The translations under genes and the position numbers were made by a program. Below are positions 8,604-17,745 of a stretch of 33,372 nt of DNA, piece by piece; the stretch's first letter is position 1, and every line of letters starts with the position of its first letter. This DNA comes from Deltaproteobacteria bacterium. Lineage in GTDB: Bacteria > Desulfobacterota > DSM-4660 > Desulfatiglandales > HGW-15. The stretch covers positions 1 through 33,372 of the forward strand of contig JAFGDF010000297.1 of assembly GCA_016932235.1 (NCBI GenBank), in the 5' to 3' direction. The notes beneath the pieces were generated by a model. It searched no databases. It was not told where the DNA came from and saw only the letters and a list, made by a program, of their open reading frames with translations.

Positions 8604-8619
8604 GTGTTTACATAAACAC
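8604..8619. promoter_or_regulatory. Palindrome upstream of the sigma-54 promoter (possible enhancer site)
   Basis: GTGTTTA-CA-TAAACAC is a perfect 7+2+7 inverted repeat in the divergent intergenic region. It lies about 100 bases upstream of the minus-strand sigma-54 site, the usual place for an enhancer bound by an NtrC-type activator. It could equally serve the rightward kinase gene, whose start is 230 bases away. Confidence 0.45.
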
Positions 8620-8847
8620 CTAAAAGGATATTCTATGGCAGCTCTTACGGAAAGATTCAGTTAACACTACCTGTAAACCAGGGGGAGACACTCATTAACG
8701 GCAATTCGGAAAGTGAAAACCGGAAAAAGTAAAAAAAACAGTAAGATACAAGAAAAGATATCAAAAAATCCATGATTTCAAATATTGGCATATAACTTGA
8801 TAGTAATCTACGTTTGACAAGCGTACAATTTGGAGGATCTGATCTCT

Positions 8848-10611
8848 ATGAATCTGCGTGATTTAGATATGAAAGGAAAAAAAATAGCAAATAAAAAAGA
8901 TAAAGATATTGATAATGAAAGAAAAAAAGATTATTATGTAAAACTTTTTCGTAAATTTATATTTTTGACACTAATTTGTTCCCTTGTGCCTCTTCTCCTG
9001 GTAGGTTGGCTGATAAGCATCCGTTATACAGGGTTCGCTAGATCAAAAATGATAAATATTATCGGAACGCAGGTTGAGTACCATGGCAAGATAATCGAAC
9101 TATTCTTGAAAAACAGGATTTCAAAACTCGGATTGCTGGCCCAGACCAGCTCAAAAGATTATCTGAAGGATATTTCAAATCTGGCATACGCCTTTGAGGT
9201 TCTCAATCGGGATGACGGGTCTATTCTGGATCTTGGAGTAATAAACGGGCAGGGAAGGCATCTTTCATATATCGGGCCATATGATTTGATGGATAAAAAC
9301 TACTCTCAAGCCCAATGGTTTAAAGAGGTGATGGAAAAAGGATTGTATATTAGCGACATGTTTATGGGTTTCAGGGAAGTCCCCCATTTTGTCATAGCTG
9401 TTGCGATTTCTGAAAAAAATGATCGTTGGATCCTTAGGGCCACGATAGATACGGAATTTTTTCGATCTCTGGTTGAAAATGTACGCATCGGAAAAACAGG
9501 GGAGGTATATCTCCTGAACGAATCCGGTATTTTCCAGACAAGCCCGCAACTCAGTGGGAAAATAATGGGGAAATCATCTTTCCCTGTAGAAGAATACCAT
9601 AAAGGAATCAGAGTGCGTGTTTTAAACGGGATTGAAGTGGATTCAGGGAGAGATGATGATCGTCGCATAGCGGCGCAGACATGGCTGGAAGAGCCGCATT
9701 GGGTTCTTGTTGTTACTCAGGATTATTCGGAAGCATTCAACGATGTAAATCATGCCAATTATGCGATACTTGTATTCCTCCATTTAAGCGCGCTTGCTAT
9801 TCTGATTGTTTCGGTGATTATTACCCGGCATATGATCGGAATCATAAAGAAACGTGATGCAGAAGCGAATGTTCTCAATAAGCAACTTCTTCAGGCCGGG
9901 AAAATGGCATCAATAGGAGAACTTTCCGCAGGCGTAGCCCATGAAATTAATAATCCGATGGCTATTATTCTCACGGAACGCCAGATACTCCTTGATTATA
10001 TGGAAAAATCAACTGATATAAATGATAATTCCAAGGAATACATAAGGAGCTCATTAAACCAGATCGATAAACAGGTGCATCGTTGTAAGGATATCACCCA
10101 AGGTCTCCTTAAATTTGCGCGGCGAACAAAATCGGTTATTGAAACTATATATATAAACAGATTTTTACAGGAGATTGTCGATCTTATGCAAAGGGAAGCC
10201 AGAGCGGACGGAATAGAATTCGTCACCTTTTTTGATCCGGATCTGCCGCCGATATTGTCCGATCCGTCTCAGCTCCAGCAATTATTTCTCAATATTATAA
10301 ATAACGCCATTGACGCTCATGAAGGAAAAGAGTACGGGACAGTTACCGTAAGCACAAAGTCAGATGATCGTGAAGAGATGTTTAATGTAGTAATATCCGA
10401 TACAGGTTCAGGTATTGAGAGAGAAAATCTCGATAAGATCTTTGATCCTTTTTTCACGACAAAGCCTGTAGGGAAAGGGACAGGACTGGGTTTGTCCATT
10501 TGTTACAGTATCGTTGAGCAGATGGGCGGTTCTATTACAGTCAACAGTGAATTTGGAAAGGGGTCCGAGTTTATCATTTCGATTCCATATAGATCTGCGG
10601 TGTCTTTGTGA
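8848..10611 (+). CDS. Membrane sensor histidine kinase with periplasmic Cache domain
   Basis: A 587-residue sensor kinase. Membrane segments at about 36-58 and 305-327 enclose a 245-residue extracytoplasmic part that has the look of a double Cache ligand-binding domain (for example the IGKTGEVYLLN segment). The cytoplasmic core has H365 in GVAHEINNP, N486 in the N-box, G1 DTGSGI and G2 GKGTGLGLS, the NtrB/HisKA type. An in-frame TTG exists at 8830, but GGAGG at 8832-8836 sits just before ATG 8848, so the ATG is taken as the start. A receiver gene follows closely, and acs and a carrier lie downstream. This suggests a sensor of a small organic acid, which is an inference. Confidence 0.9.
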   Translation: MNLRDLDMKGKKIANKKDKDIDNERKKDYYVKLFRKFIFLTLICSLVPLLLVGWLISIRYTGFARSKMINIIGTQVEYHGKIIELFLKNRISKLGLLAQTSSKDYLKDISNLAYAFEVLNRDDGSILDLGVINGQGRHLSYIGPYDLMDKNYSQAQWFKEVMEKGLYISDMFMGFREVPHFVIAVAISEKNDRWILRATIDTEFFRSLVENVRIGKTGEVYLLNESGIFQTSPQLSGKIMGKSSFPVEEYHKGIRVRVLNGIEVDSGRDDDRRIAAQTWLEEPHWVLVVTQDYSEAFNDVNHANYAILVFLHLSALAILIVSVIITRHMIGIIKKRDAEANVLNKQLLQAGKMASIGELSAGVAHEINNPMAIILTERQILLDYMEKSTDINDNSKEYIRSSLNQIDKQVHRCKDITQGLLKFARRTKSVIETIYINRFLQEIVDLMQREARADGIEFVTFFDPDLPPILSDPSQLQQLFLNIINNAIDAHEGKEYGTVTVSTKSDDREEMFNVVISDTGSGIERENLDKIFDPFFTTKPVGKGTGLGLSICYSIVEQMGGSITVNSEFGKGSEFIISIPYRSAVSL

Positions 10612-10668
10612 CGGATGGGAATCAATTTTATTTGCGGGCGGCAGACCTTAATGGATGGGAGAAATGAT

Positions 10669-11136
10669 ATGAAAGACTTGAAAATATTATTAGTCGATGA
10701 TGAAGTGATATTTACAGAAAATATGTCTAAGCTTTTAAAGAGCCGGGGGTATCCGGTTAAGGCGGTCAATGAAGGGAGCAGAGCCATCAGGGAGCTCGAA
10801 GAGGATAATTTTGACGTTGTCGTCCTGGATCTTAAGATGCCCGGCATGGACGGTATCTCGATGCTGAAAGAGATAAATAATCTCGGTATTTTGACGGAGG
10901 TGCTGATCCTTACCGGTCACGGCTCGATTGATGTGGCCATGGAGGCGATAAAACTCGGTGCTTATGACTACCTCATAAAGCCTTGCGAGATTGATGATCT
11001 CATTGAAAAAATCGAGGAGGCAGGGAAAAAGAAAGACAGGAATGAAAACCAGGACGTGGATGAGGAAATACAGGGATTAATCGAATCTTCTTCATCTGTT
11101 TATGATTTTTTTCCGAAAGTGAACAACAATAAATAA
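10669..11136 (+). CDS. Single-domain response regulator (CheY-like)
   Basis: A 155-residue protein with one receiver domain: acidic residues D10 and D11, phosphoacceptor D54, T82 in LTGHG and K104. It ends in a charged tail of about 35 residues with no DNA-binding or enzymatic domain. It is therefore likely a phosphotransfer or protein-binding regulator. In-frame ATGs at 10615 and 10651 also exist, but GGGAGA at 10657-10662, 6 bases before 10669, supports the last one. The gene follows the Cache kinase closely and is its probable partner. Confidence 0.87.
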   Translation: MKDLKILLVDDEVIFTENMSKLLKSRGYPVKAVNEGSRAIRELEEDNFDVVVLDLKMPGMDGISMLKEINNLGILTEVLILTGHGSIDVAMEAIKLGAYDYLIKPCEIDDLIEKIEEAGKKKDRNENQDVDEEIQGLIESSSSVYDFFPKVNNNK

Positions 11137-11231
11137 TAGTTAATATTATCGGCGTTAAAATTGGAAGAGATTTCCAGTTTATTTTTAGGGATGTTAGGTT
11201 AAATAAAAAAATAAAATTAAGGAGAATTGTA

Positions 11232-13214
11232 ATGAATGATGTAAAAGCAAAAGAAGTTGAATCGGTATATATGGAAAAGAGGGTGATTGATCCCCCTGAG
11301 GATTTTGTTAAGAAGGCCCATATAAAGAGCATGGCTGAGTACAAGGAGATGTACAAGAGGTCTATTGAAGATCCTGATGGATTTTTCGGCGAGATGGCGG
11401 AGAAGCATATTGAATGGTTTAAGAAGTGGGATGGCCCTGTTGAGGAGTATGACTTTTCCGGCGATGAAATAAAAGTCAAATACTTTCAGGGCGGGAAGCT
11501 GAATGCATCATACAATTGTCTGGATCGGCATCTGAAGACATGGAGAAAAAACAAGGCGGCGCTTATATGGCAGGGTGAGCCGTATGAAGAATCAAAGAGT
11601 TATACTTATCAGCAATTACACAGGGAAGTCTGCAAATTTGCCAATGTATTGAAGGATCTTGGTGTGAAAAAGGGTGACAGGGTTACCGTCTATCTCCCAA
11701 TGATTCCCGAACTTCCCATATCCATTCTCGCCTGTGCGCGCATCGGCGCTATTCATAGCGTTGTGTTCGGCGGTTTCAGCGCGGATGCGCTCAGGGACAG
11801 GATACTGGACTGTAAGTCAAATATCATCATCACATCCAATTACGGTTATCGCTCCGGCAAGGTTCTCAACAGCAAGACGAACTCGGATACGGCCCTTGAA
11901 AGCTGTCCGGATGTAAAAAAATGTATCGTGGTGAGAAGGATTGACAAGGAAACCTCGATGAAGGAAGGGAGAGATTACTGGTGGGATGAGCTTATGGCTA
12001 AGGCTTCTGTTAAATGCGAACCGGAGGTCATGGACGCCGAAGACCCCCTATTCATTCTTTATACCAGCGGCAGTACGGGAAAACCAAAAGGGGTTCTCCA
12101 TACTACGGGCGGTTATCTTCTTTACACCACCCTGACCCTGAAATACGCGTTTGATTACAGGGATGAAGACGTATGGTGGTGCACCGCGGACATAGGATGG
12201 GTGACAGGGCATAGTTATATCGTTTACGGCCCCTTATCATACGGCGCCACTTCCCTTATGTTTGAAGGTGTTCCGACCTACCCGGAACCGGATCGGTTCT
12301 GGGAGATAGTGGAGAGATACGGAGTGAATGTTTTCTATACGGCTCCCACGGCCATCCGGTCCATCATGAGGAGCGGAGATGAATGGCCGGAGAAGAGGGA
12401 CCTCAGCAGCCTAAGGCTTTTGGGATCCGTCGGCGAGCCCATCAATCCCGAGGCATGGATGTGGTATTATACCGTGATTGGGAAAGAGAGGTGCCCGGTG
12501 GTGGACACGTGGTGGCAGACGGAGACAGGCGGTTTTATGATTACGCCCATTCCCGGCGCGATGCCGATGAAGCCGGGTTCGGCGGCCATGCCGTTTTTCG
12601 GAGTGGACCCTGTTGTTGTGAGGCAGGACGGCACGGAGGCGGATGTGAACGAGGGAGGTTATCTTTGCATCAGAAAGCCGTGGCCCGGAATGATGCGAAC
12701 TGTTTACGGAGATCCATCGCGATTTAAGACGACATATTTTTCTAATTATGAGGGAATGTACTTTACCGGAGATGGCGCGCGTAAGGATGAAGACGGTTTT
12801 TACTGGCTCATGGGGCGTGTGGATGATGTCATAAACGTTTCGGGTCACCGTATGGGAACAGCGGAAGTTGAGAGCGCTCTTGTGGCCCATGAAGCAGTTG
12901 CCGAATCAGCGGTGGTCGGGTTTCCTCATGACCTCAAGGGCCAGGGGATCTACGCTTTCGTAACATTGAAAGAAGGCTATGAAGGAACCGACGAGATGAG
13001 AAAAGAGCTCATAAAGCACATAAGGAAGGAGATCGGTCCCATAGCTACTCCTGATAAACTCCATTTCGCGGATGCTCTTCCCAAGACCAGATCCGGCAAG
13101 ATCATGAGACGGATACTCAGGAAGATCGCAGAAGGCGCTGTTGATGAACTTGGCGATACGTCCACGCTTGCTGATCCGTCTGCTGTTGATGCCCTTGTTA
13201 AAGGGAGGCTATAA
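11232..13214 (+). CDS. acs: Acetyl-CoA synthetase (AMP-forming)
   Basis: A cytoplasmic enzyme of 660 residues that makes acetyl-CoA from acetate, CoA and ATP via acetyl-AMP. The adenylate-forming P-loop [11 protein letters not shown] is at 277-287. The acetate-pocket segment [10 protein letters not shown] with its conserved Trp is present. The C-terminal [11 protein letters not shown] carries K623, the lysine that is acetylated to switch off Acs in other bacteria. Length matches the family (about 650). AAGGAGA lies 6-12 bases before the ATG. It sits after a kinase-receiver pair and before an OFA-family carrier, which fits an acetate uptake and activation block. Confidence 0.96.
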   Translation: MNDVKAKEVESVYMEKRVIDPPEDFVKKAHIKSMAEYKEMYKRSIEDPDGFFGEMAEKHIEWFKKWDGPVEEYDFSGDEIKVKYFQGGKLNASYNCLDRHLKTWRKNKAALIWQGEPYEESKSYTYQQLHREVCKFANVLKDLGVKKGDRVTVYLPMIPELPISILACARIGAIHSVVFGGFSADALRDRILDCKSNIIITSNYGYRSGKVLNSKTNSDTALESCPDVKKCIVVRRIDKETSMKEGRDYWWDELMAKASVKCEPEVMDAEDPLFILYTSGSTGKPKGVLHTTGGYLLYTTLTLKYAFDYRDEDVWWCTADIGWVTGHSYIVYGPLSYGATSLMFEGVPTYPEPDRFWEIVERYGVNVFYTAPTAIRSIMRSGDEWPEKRDLSSLRLLGSVGEPINPEAWMWYYTVIGKERCPVVDTWWQTETGGFMITPIPGAMPMKPGSAAMPFFGVDPVVVRQDGTEADVNEGGYLCIRKPWPGMMRTVYGDPSRFKTTYFSNYEGMYFTGDGARKDEDGFYWLMGRVDDVINVSGHRMGTAEVESALVAHEAVAESAVVGFPHDLKGQGIYAFVTLKEGYEGTDEMRKELIKHIRKEIGPIATPDKLHFADALPKTRSGKIMRRILRKIAEGAVDELGDTSTLADPSAVDALVKGRL

Positions 13215-13299
13215 TCTTTCAACCTCCAAAGGGGTTAAATTTGTTTTTCAACTCCTGTGTGAGATTATTGACCGGTATTTGTTGTTGCCGATCTGACTA

Positions 13300-13336
13300 T
13301 ATTCCATCCGGAGATCATGGATTTCCGGATGGAATA
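13300..13336 (+). terminator. Hairpin between acs and the carrier gene
   Basis: Thirteen bases (tattccatccgga, 13300-13312) are perfectly complementary to 13324-13336, with an 11-base loop. The run after the stem (aatttatg) is poor in T, so this may be an attenuator or mRNA-stability hairpin that sets the ratio of acs to the carrier rather than a full terminator. Confidence 0.55.
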
Positions 13337-13367
13337 AATTTATGCTAACCAAGGTAAGGAGAAGATA

Positions 13368-14669
13368 ATGTCATCATATATCAAAAATAAGGGCTGGCGG
13401 GTAGCAATTTCCGGCACCGGAATTAACCTGGCCCTTGGCATTTTATATACATGGAGTATATTCAAGGTGGCAATAAAAAAGTCAATAGAGGCAGGGGGGG
13501 AAAATGCCTTTAACTGGAACATCGCCTCTTTAAATGACCCTTATGCCGTCTGCTGCCTTGTCTTTGCTTTTGCCATGATTCTGGCCGGGAAGTGCCAGGA
13601 CAGGTTTGGGCCCAGGATAACGGCATTCATGGGTGGTATTCTTGTAGGGATCGGATTTATCTGGATTTCTCAAACAACAAGCTATGGAAGCTGGATACTC
13701 GGGTTCGGCGTCCTTGCGGGGGCCGGTATTGGATTCGGATATTCTTCAGCCACTCCGCCGGCTCTTAAATGGTTCCCTCCTGCGAAGACTGGTATGATTG
13801 CCGGCATTGTTGTGTCCGGTTTTGGGCTGGCGTCGGTGTATATAGCCCCTTTGGCGGAATTTCTTCTTAATTCATGGGGGCTTCAGAAGGCCATGTTGTT
13901 TTTTGGCGTGGCCTTTTTTATCGTTGTGTGCGGACTTTCTATGCTGTTGGTTGATCCTCCTGAGGGATATGTCCCATCTGAAGTGAATGCTTCAAAAAGT
14001 GATAAAGGCACAAGCGCCAAGGCCCAGAAAGATTTAAAACCATCGGAAATGATGAGGACCAAGTTGTTTTACATCCTGTGGGTTGTCTATTTTATAGGAG
14101 CGGGAGCAGGGTTGATGGTAATAGGAAGTGTGGCCGGTATGGCAAAGAAAAGCATGGGGGATATGGCATTCCTAGTAGTGGCACTTCTTGCCGTTGGCAA
14201 TGCCGGTGGAAGGATAACCGCAGGAGTGCTTTCTGATAAGATCGGACGAAGTTCTACCCTTATCATAATGTTGCTTTTCCAGGCTGTTTTAATGTTTATA
14301 AGTATTCCATTAGTTGCGGGGGAGGCAGGTGGGGCTGTTATTATCCTGTTGCTGGCCATATTCATAGGATTCAACTATGGCAGTAACCTTTCCCTGTTCC
14401 CGTCCTATACAAAGGACCTGTGGGGTCTTAAAAATTTTGGGATCAATTATGGGATAGTATTCACGGCATGGGGCGTGGGCGGTTTTGTCATGGGAAGGCT
14501 TTCACAGATGCTTGTGGCAAAGACAGGCAGTTACACGACGTCTTTCCTGACTGCCGGGATCTTGTTGATCGCAGGGGCGATCCTAACCCTTACAATAAGG
14601 GGCGGAAAGCAGGCGGGCAAAGCGACTGATCAACAAGAAGAGAAACTTGCTTTTGGAGAATCTCAATAA
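13368..14669 (+). CDS. OFA-family MFS transporter (oxalate/formate antiporter-like)
   Basis: A 433-residue major facilitator protein with about 12 membrane helices and a cytoplasmic loop of charged residues near 205-230. The start WRVAISGTGINLALGILYTWSIF, here given by its key part GTGINLALGILYTWS, and the segment GAGIGFGYSSATPPALKWFPP are typical of the oxalate/formate antiporter group. Members move small mono- and dicarboxylates. With acs directly upstream, acetate or a similar acid is the likely substrate, by inference. AAGGAGA lies 5 bases before the ATG. A long hairpin follows the gene. Confidence 0.85.
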   Translation: MSSYIKNKGWRVAISGTGINLALGILYTWSIFKVAIKKSIEAGGENAFNWNIASLNDPYAVCCLVFAFAMILAGKCQDRFGPRITAFMGGILVGIGFIWISQTTSYGSWILGFGVLAGAGIGFGYSSATPPALKWFPPAKTGMIAGIVVSGFGLASVYIAPLAEFLLNSWGLQKAMLFFGVAFFIVVCGLSMLLVDPPEGYVPSEVNASKSDKGTSAKAQKDLKPSEMMRTKLFYILWVVYFIGAGAGLMVIGSVAGMAKKSMGDMAFLVVALLAVGNAGGRITAGVLSDKIGRSSTLIIMLLFQAVLMFISIPLVAGEAGGAVIILLLAIFIGFNYGSNLSLFPSYTKDLWGLKNFGINYGIVFTAWGVGGFVMGRLSQMLVAKTGSYTTSFLTAGILLIAGAILTLTIRGGKQAGKATDQQEEKLAFGESQ

Positions 14670-14695
14670 TAAGCCGGTTTTTATTTGCACTGTTT

Positions 14696-14770
14696 CTATT
14701 CGCTTGATTCAGAAAGACAATAGTTTTATCTGTTCCAATCTCATGGGCTGTCCAAAGAATCAAGCAATAG
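14696..14770 (+). terminator. Long-loop hairpin after the carrier gene
   Basis: CTATT-c-GCTTGATTC (14696-14710) pairs with GAATCAAGC-AATAG (14757-14770), giving 14 bp with one bulged base and a 46-base loop. There is no clear T-run. A smaller GC hairpin, CCGGC/GCCGG, follows at 14847-14864. The 383-base gap 14670-15052 also holds the sigma-54-like site but no gene. Confidence 0.4.
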
Positions 14771-14807
14771 ATTCATGCGAGTTTGATGTTTAAAGGTAAA
14801 ATTATGT

Positions 14808-14831
14808 TTACACTTTGTTAATGAAATGTAA
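14808..14831. promoter_or_regulatory. Imperfect palindrome upstream of sigma-54-like site
   Basis: TTACAcTT and AAaTGTAA form an inverted repeat (7 of 8 pairs) around an 8-base centre. It lies about 110-130 bases upstream of the sigma-54-like promoter and shares TGTTTACA with the palindrome at 8604-8619. It may be an activator site. Confidence 0.3.
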
Positions 14832-14939
14832 GTTCAGTTTACAGACCCGGCCTGTCAAAGCCGGCACCCGCCTATAACTCCACCTTGCAACTCTCTGATA
14901 TGAATAAAGAAATCCCGGGCTGCTCCTGTCTGCACAGCG

Positions 14940-14955
14940 TGGCATATTCATTGCA
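14940..14955 (+). promoter_or_regulatory. Sigma-54 (-24/-12) promoter candidate for the GAF kinase gene
   Basis: The sequence TGGCAT-ATTCA-TTGCA has the exact GG-to-GC spacing and one mismatch to the consensus. It lies 98 bases before the ATG at 15053. A TATAAT at 15006-15011 without a -35 partner is an alternative. Confidence 0.55.
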
Positions 14956-15052
14956 AAACCGTATTTGGATAATAGTATGCCGATAACTTTATATTAGTAT
15001 GAAGATATAATCCATTGGTATTGTCATATCGTCCTCAAGAGGAGGGTGGGGG

Positions 15053-16954
15053 ATGGTTTCTCTGCCGGAACCGTCAGGAAATGATGGAGATTCAGAACTT
15101 TTTGATACCGACGCATTCCAGGATTTAAAGAAAAATAGCCTTTTTTTATTAAAACTCCGCTGGTGGATACTAACCTTTATCTTGGTGTGCGTGACTTCTA
15201 TGTGTCTCCTTGGAGTTGAGTTCAAGACCGGCACAATTCTTTTGGTACTGGTTCTAATGCTCGCGCTTAATATATCTTTCAGCCTGAAGGCAGATAAGGT
15301 CAGAAGAGCGGATAAGGATAAAGTCTCCTTTATCCTTATGTTTCTTTATTTTCAGTTCTGCATGGATTACACTTTATGGTTTATTATTGTGTATTTAACG
15401 GGCGGAATTTCCAGCCCGTTCGTCATATTCTTTATCTTCCACATTATATTTGCATCAGTAATATTGACACAAACCCTTGCCTGTAAATTATCCGCCGCGG
15501 CGTGCTTCGGATTAGCTTTAATAACTTTTGCCGGAATGATGGGGTGGTTGCCTTCATTTCCCTTTCTCGGGGCAAAATTTGCTGTAGATTCGATTAGTCA
15601 TCCATTATATGCTATATCATTGTGGGTGATAGCTTCATCGGTTTTTTTCCTGTCGGTGTTTTTAATCCCAAGCATGACGGATCCATTACGAAAACGCAGC
15701 GAGGATCTTGTAAAGCTTCATGCTTCATTTGAAAAAGGAAAGAATAAATTCAAGAACATCGTGTCAATGATAGAAGCCATAGGGTCCGGCAAAGATTTTA
15801 ATAAAGTCCTCAAGACAGTCACAACTGAGTTGGCGCTGGGTATGGGGGTGATGGCAATATCCGTGAAGCTTCTGGACGAAACAGGGAGGATACTCAGATA
15901 CAGGGCATCATACGGGCTTCCGGAAAAGTTTTTCAAGGATAAGGAGATAGAAGTCAGAAAGAGTCTGCTGAATCGCAGGATCATTGAAGGCGAACCCTTT
16001 GTCACCGGAGATATTACCCAAAGGGAGATGTTTCAGTTTAAAGAGGCAATGGAGGAGGCTGAAATAAAATCGGTTCTCTTCATGCCTTTAACGGTTGATA
16101 ATAAGATAATTGGAATTCTTGGGGCTTATTGCAAGAAAAGGGACCGATTTGATGAAAGAAGCATAGATTTCTTTAAACTGGCTTCAGGAATCGTGGCTAT
16201 TGCCCTTGAAAACGCCAGGTCCTATGAAGCGATAAAAAGATTGATAGCGGACAGATCGTGGTTCATGATGAAGGTGGCTTATAATCTCCGTGCCCCTTTA
16301 AGGGAGGTCGCAAGCATGATAGGCGCCTTAAGTGAAAAGCTTCTCGGAGTTATTAACCCCGATCAGGAGGAGTACATTCGACTTGTTGATCGAAAAACAA
16401 TGGCGATGTTTTCAACTGTTAATGCGCTTATGACCCTTTATGAAATCAGGACGGAAAGATCGAAATTTGAGAAAGTGGCGTTTGATGTCTATCTGATTGC
16501 CGGGCGCATTGAAATGGCTTTCCTTGATGAGGCAAGGGAAAAGGAGATTGAATTTAAGATAGTGGTCTCCGCTGAACTCACAAATATATGGGGAAATATA
16601 GATTTAATAGAGCAATTATTTAAGAATCTTGTTTCAAATGCGATTAGATATACGCTGTCAAAAGGGAAGGTTCTCGTCCGTTTTGAGAAAGATCAGAAGC
16701 ACATTATGAAGGCCATGGTTCAGGACTCCGGGATCGGTGTTCCTGCCGATGATTTGCCCAGGGTGTTTTCCGAGTTTTTCCGCGCCCATAATGCAAGAGA
16801 TCTCGAAGAAAACGGAACGGGACTCGGACTTGCTATTGTAAAGGAGATTGTTGAGATTCATGGAGGGACAATCAATATAATTAGTGAACTTGGCCGTGGA
16901 ACGACAGTTACTGTTCTTTTACCACTACCAAACCGAAAAGAATGCGGGGCCTGA
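15053..16954 (+). CDS. Membrane GAF-domain histidine-kinase homologue lacking the phosphoacceptor His
   Basis: A 633-residue protein. About six membrane helices lie between residues 36 and 206, followed by a GAF domain at about 245-388, a dimerisation domain at 400-470 and an HATPase domain to the C-terminus. The ATP-binding parts look intact: N529 in the N-box, DSGIGVP at 558-564 and NGTGLGL at 587-593. The H-box, however, reads VAYNLRAPL, so Tyr410 (codon TAT, 16280-16282) stands where the phosphorylated His belongs. It cannot autophosphorylate in the usual way. It may act as a pseudokinase partner, or the His was lost recently. GGAGG at 15041-15045 supports the start. No receiver gene is adjacent. 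Rex follows after 113 bases. Confidence 0.85.
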   Translation: MVSLPEPSGNDGDSELFDTDAFQDLKKNSLFLLKLRWWILTFILVCVTSMCLLGVEFKTGTILLVLVLMLALNISFSLKADKVRRADKDKVSFILMFLYFQFCMDYTLWFIIVYLTGGISSPFVIFFIFHIIFASVILTQTLACKLSAAACFGLALITFAGMMGWLPSFPFLGAKFAVDSISHPLYAISLWVIASSVFFLSVFLIPSMTDPLRKRSEDLVKLHASFEKGKNKFKNIVSMIEAIGSGKDFNKVLKTVTTELALGMGVMAISVKLLDETGRILRYRASYGLPEKFFKDKEIEVRKSLLNRRIIEGEPFVTGDITQREMFQFKEAMEEAEIKSVLFMPLTVDNKIIGILGAYCKKRDRFDERSIDFFKLASGIVAIALENARSYEAIKRLIADRSWFMMKVAYNLRAPLREVASMIGALSEKLLGVINPDQEEYIRLVDRKTMAMFSTVNALMTLYEIRTERSKFEKVAFDVYLIAGRIEMAFLDEAREKEIEFKIVVSAELTNIWGNIDLIEQLFKNLVSNAIRYTLSKGKVLVRFEKDQKHIMKAMVQDSGIGVPADDLPRVFSEFFRAHNARDLEENGTGLGLAIVKEIVEIHGGTINIISELGRGTTVTVLLPLPNRKECGA

Positions 16955-17067
16955 CGTGGAATGTCCGGCACGGAATAGATAACCTTTTACATCGAAGAAG
17001 CAGTTTTCATGAAAATGGAAAGCTCACTGATATAATTATTTTATTTTCAAAAAACAGGAAATAGAGA

Positions 17068-17745
17068 ATGAATACGCAACCACATGTTACCAAAGTTTCC
17101 AATTCAGTAATAAGGCGTCTTTCAAGGTATCACAGGACTCTGAACACTTTGGAGGAACAAAAGACCATAATAATTTCCTCAAAAAGGATATCTGAGATGG
17201 TTGGCGTCCATGCGGCGCAGGTACGCAAGGATTTTTCTGTTTTTGGCTCATTTGGCGCAAGAGGCATCGGTTATGATGTTCGTTCATTGAAAGAGGAGCT
17301 TTCGAATATTCTCGGTCTTAATAGAAAGTGGAATATTATCATAATAGGAGCGGGCCAGCTGGGCAATGTACTTGCAAACTCCAAGGAACTGAAAAAGAAT
17401 AATTTTATCGTGAAAAAAATATTCGACGAATCTCCTGATATGATAAAAGACACCGGTGACGAGATCATGGTCTACCACCTGGATCAGATTGAAAAGAAAA
17501 TAGATCCCAGAGAAGATCACCTGGCGATCATTGCCGTACCCCCCAGAGAGGTCCAGAGTATAATCAATCGTCTTGGGAAGATTGGCATAAAAGGAGTGCT
17601 TTACTTTGGTTCACGGGCAGTTCATATACCGGAAAACATGGTTGTTTTTAACCAGGATATGTCGATAAGCTTAAAGGTGTTGGCTTATGCGTTAAAAGAA
17701 AAATGTGACACTTCTCAAGGCTCGTCTAAAAGGGGAGATTCCTAA
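17068..17745 (+). CDS. rex: Redox-sensing transcriptional repressor Rex
   Basis: A 225-residue DNA-binding repressor that reads the NADH/NAD+ ratio and controls fermentative and respiratory genes. The N-terminal winged helix ends in the hallmark VRKDFSVFGSFGARGIGYDV region (key parts RKDFS and GARGIGY). The Rossmann fold starts with IIIGAGQLGNVLA near residue 90, and the C-terminal swapped helix is present. Length is normal for the family (210-230). I found no convincing Rex operator (TTGTTAA-N4-TTAACAA type) in front of it. A TTTTCATGAAAA palindrome lies about 50 bases upstream. Its stop overlaps the stop of pgeF by 4 bases in convergent orientation. Confidence 0.94.
   Translation: MNTQPHVTKVSNSVIRRLSRYHRTLNTLEEQKTIIISSKRISEMVGVHAAQVRKDFSVFGSFGARGIGYDVRSLKEELSNILGLNRKWNIIIIGAGQLGNVLANSKELKKNNFIVKKIFDESPDMIKDTGDEIMVYHLDQIEKKIDPREDHLAIIAVPPREVQSIINRLGKIGIKGVLYFGSRAVHIPENMVVFNQDMSISLKVLAYALKEKCDTSQGSSKRGDS

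Noticed and set aside
8634..8663. Short peptide frame MAALTERFS
   Set aside because: Nine codons with no attenuator structure downstream; too little support.
8787..8801. Sigma-54-like site TGGCATATAACTTGA before the Cache kinase
   Set aside because: The -12 GC is GA; the key C is missing, so it is too weak to annotate.
8830..8847. TTG start extending the Cache kinase by six residues
   Set aside because: The GGAGG at 8832-8836 lies within it and is correctly placed for ATG 8848.
10615..10668. ATG 10615 as the start of the receiver protein
   Set aside because: No ribosome site; the receiver fold begins at ATG 10669, which has GGGAGA before it.
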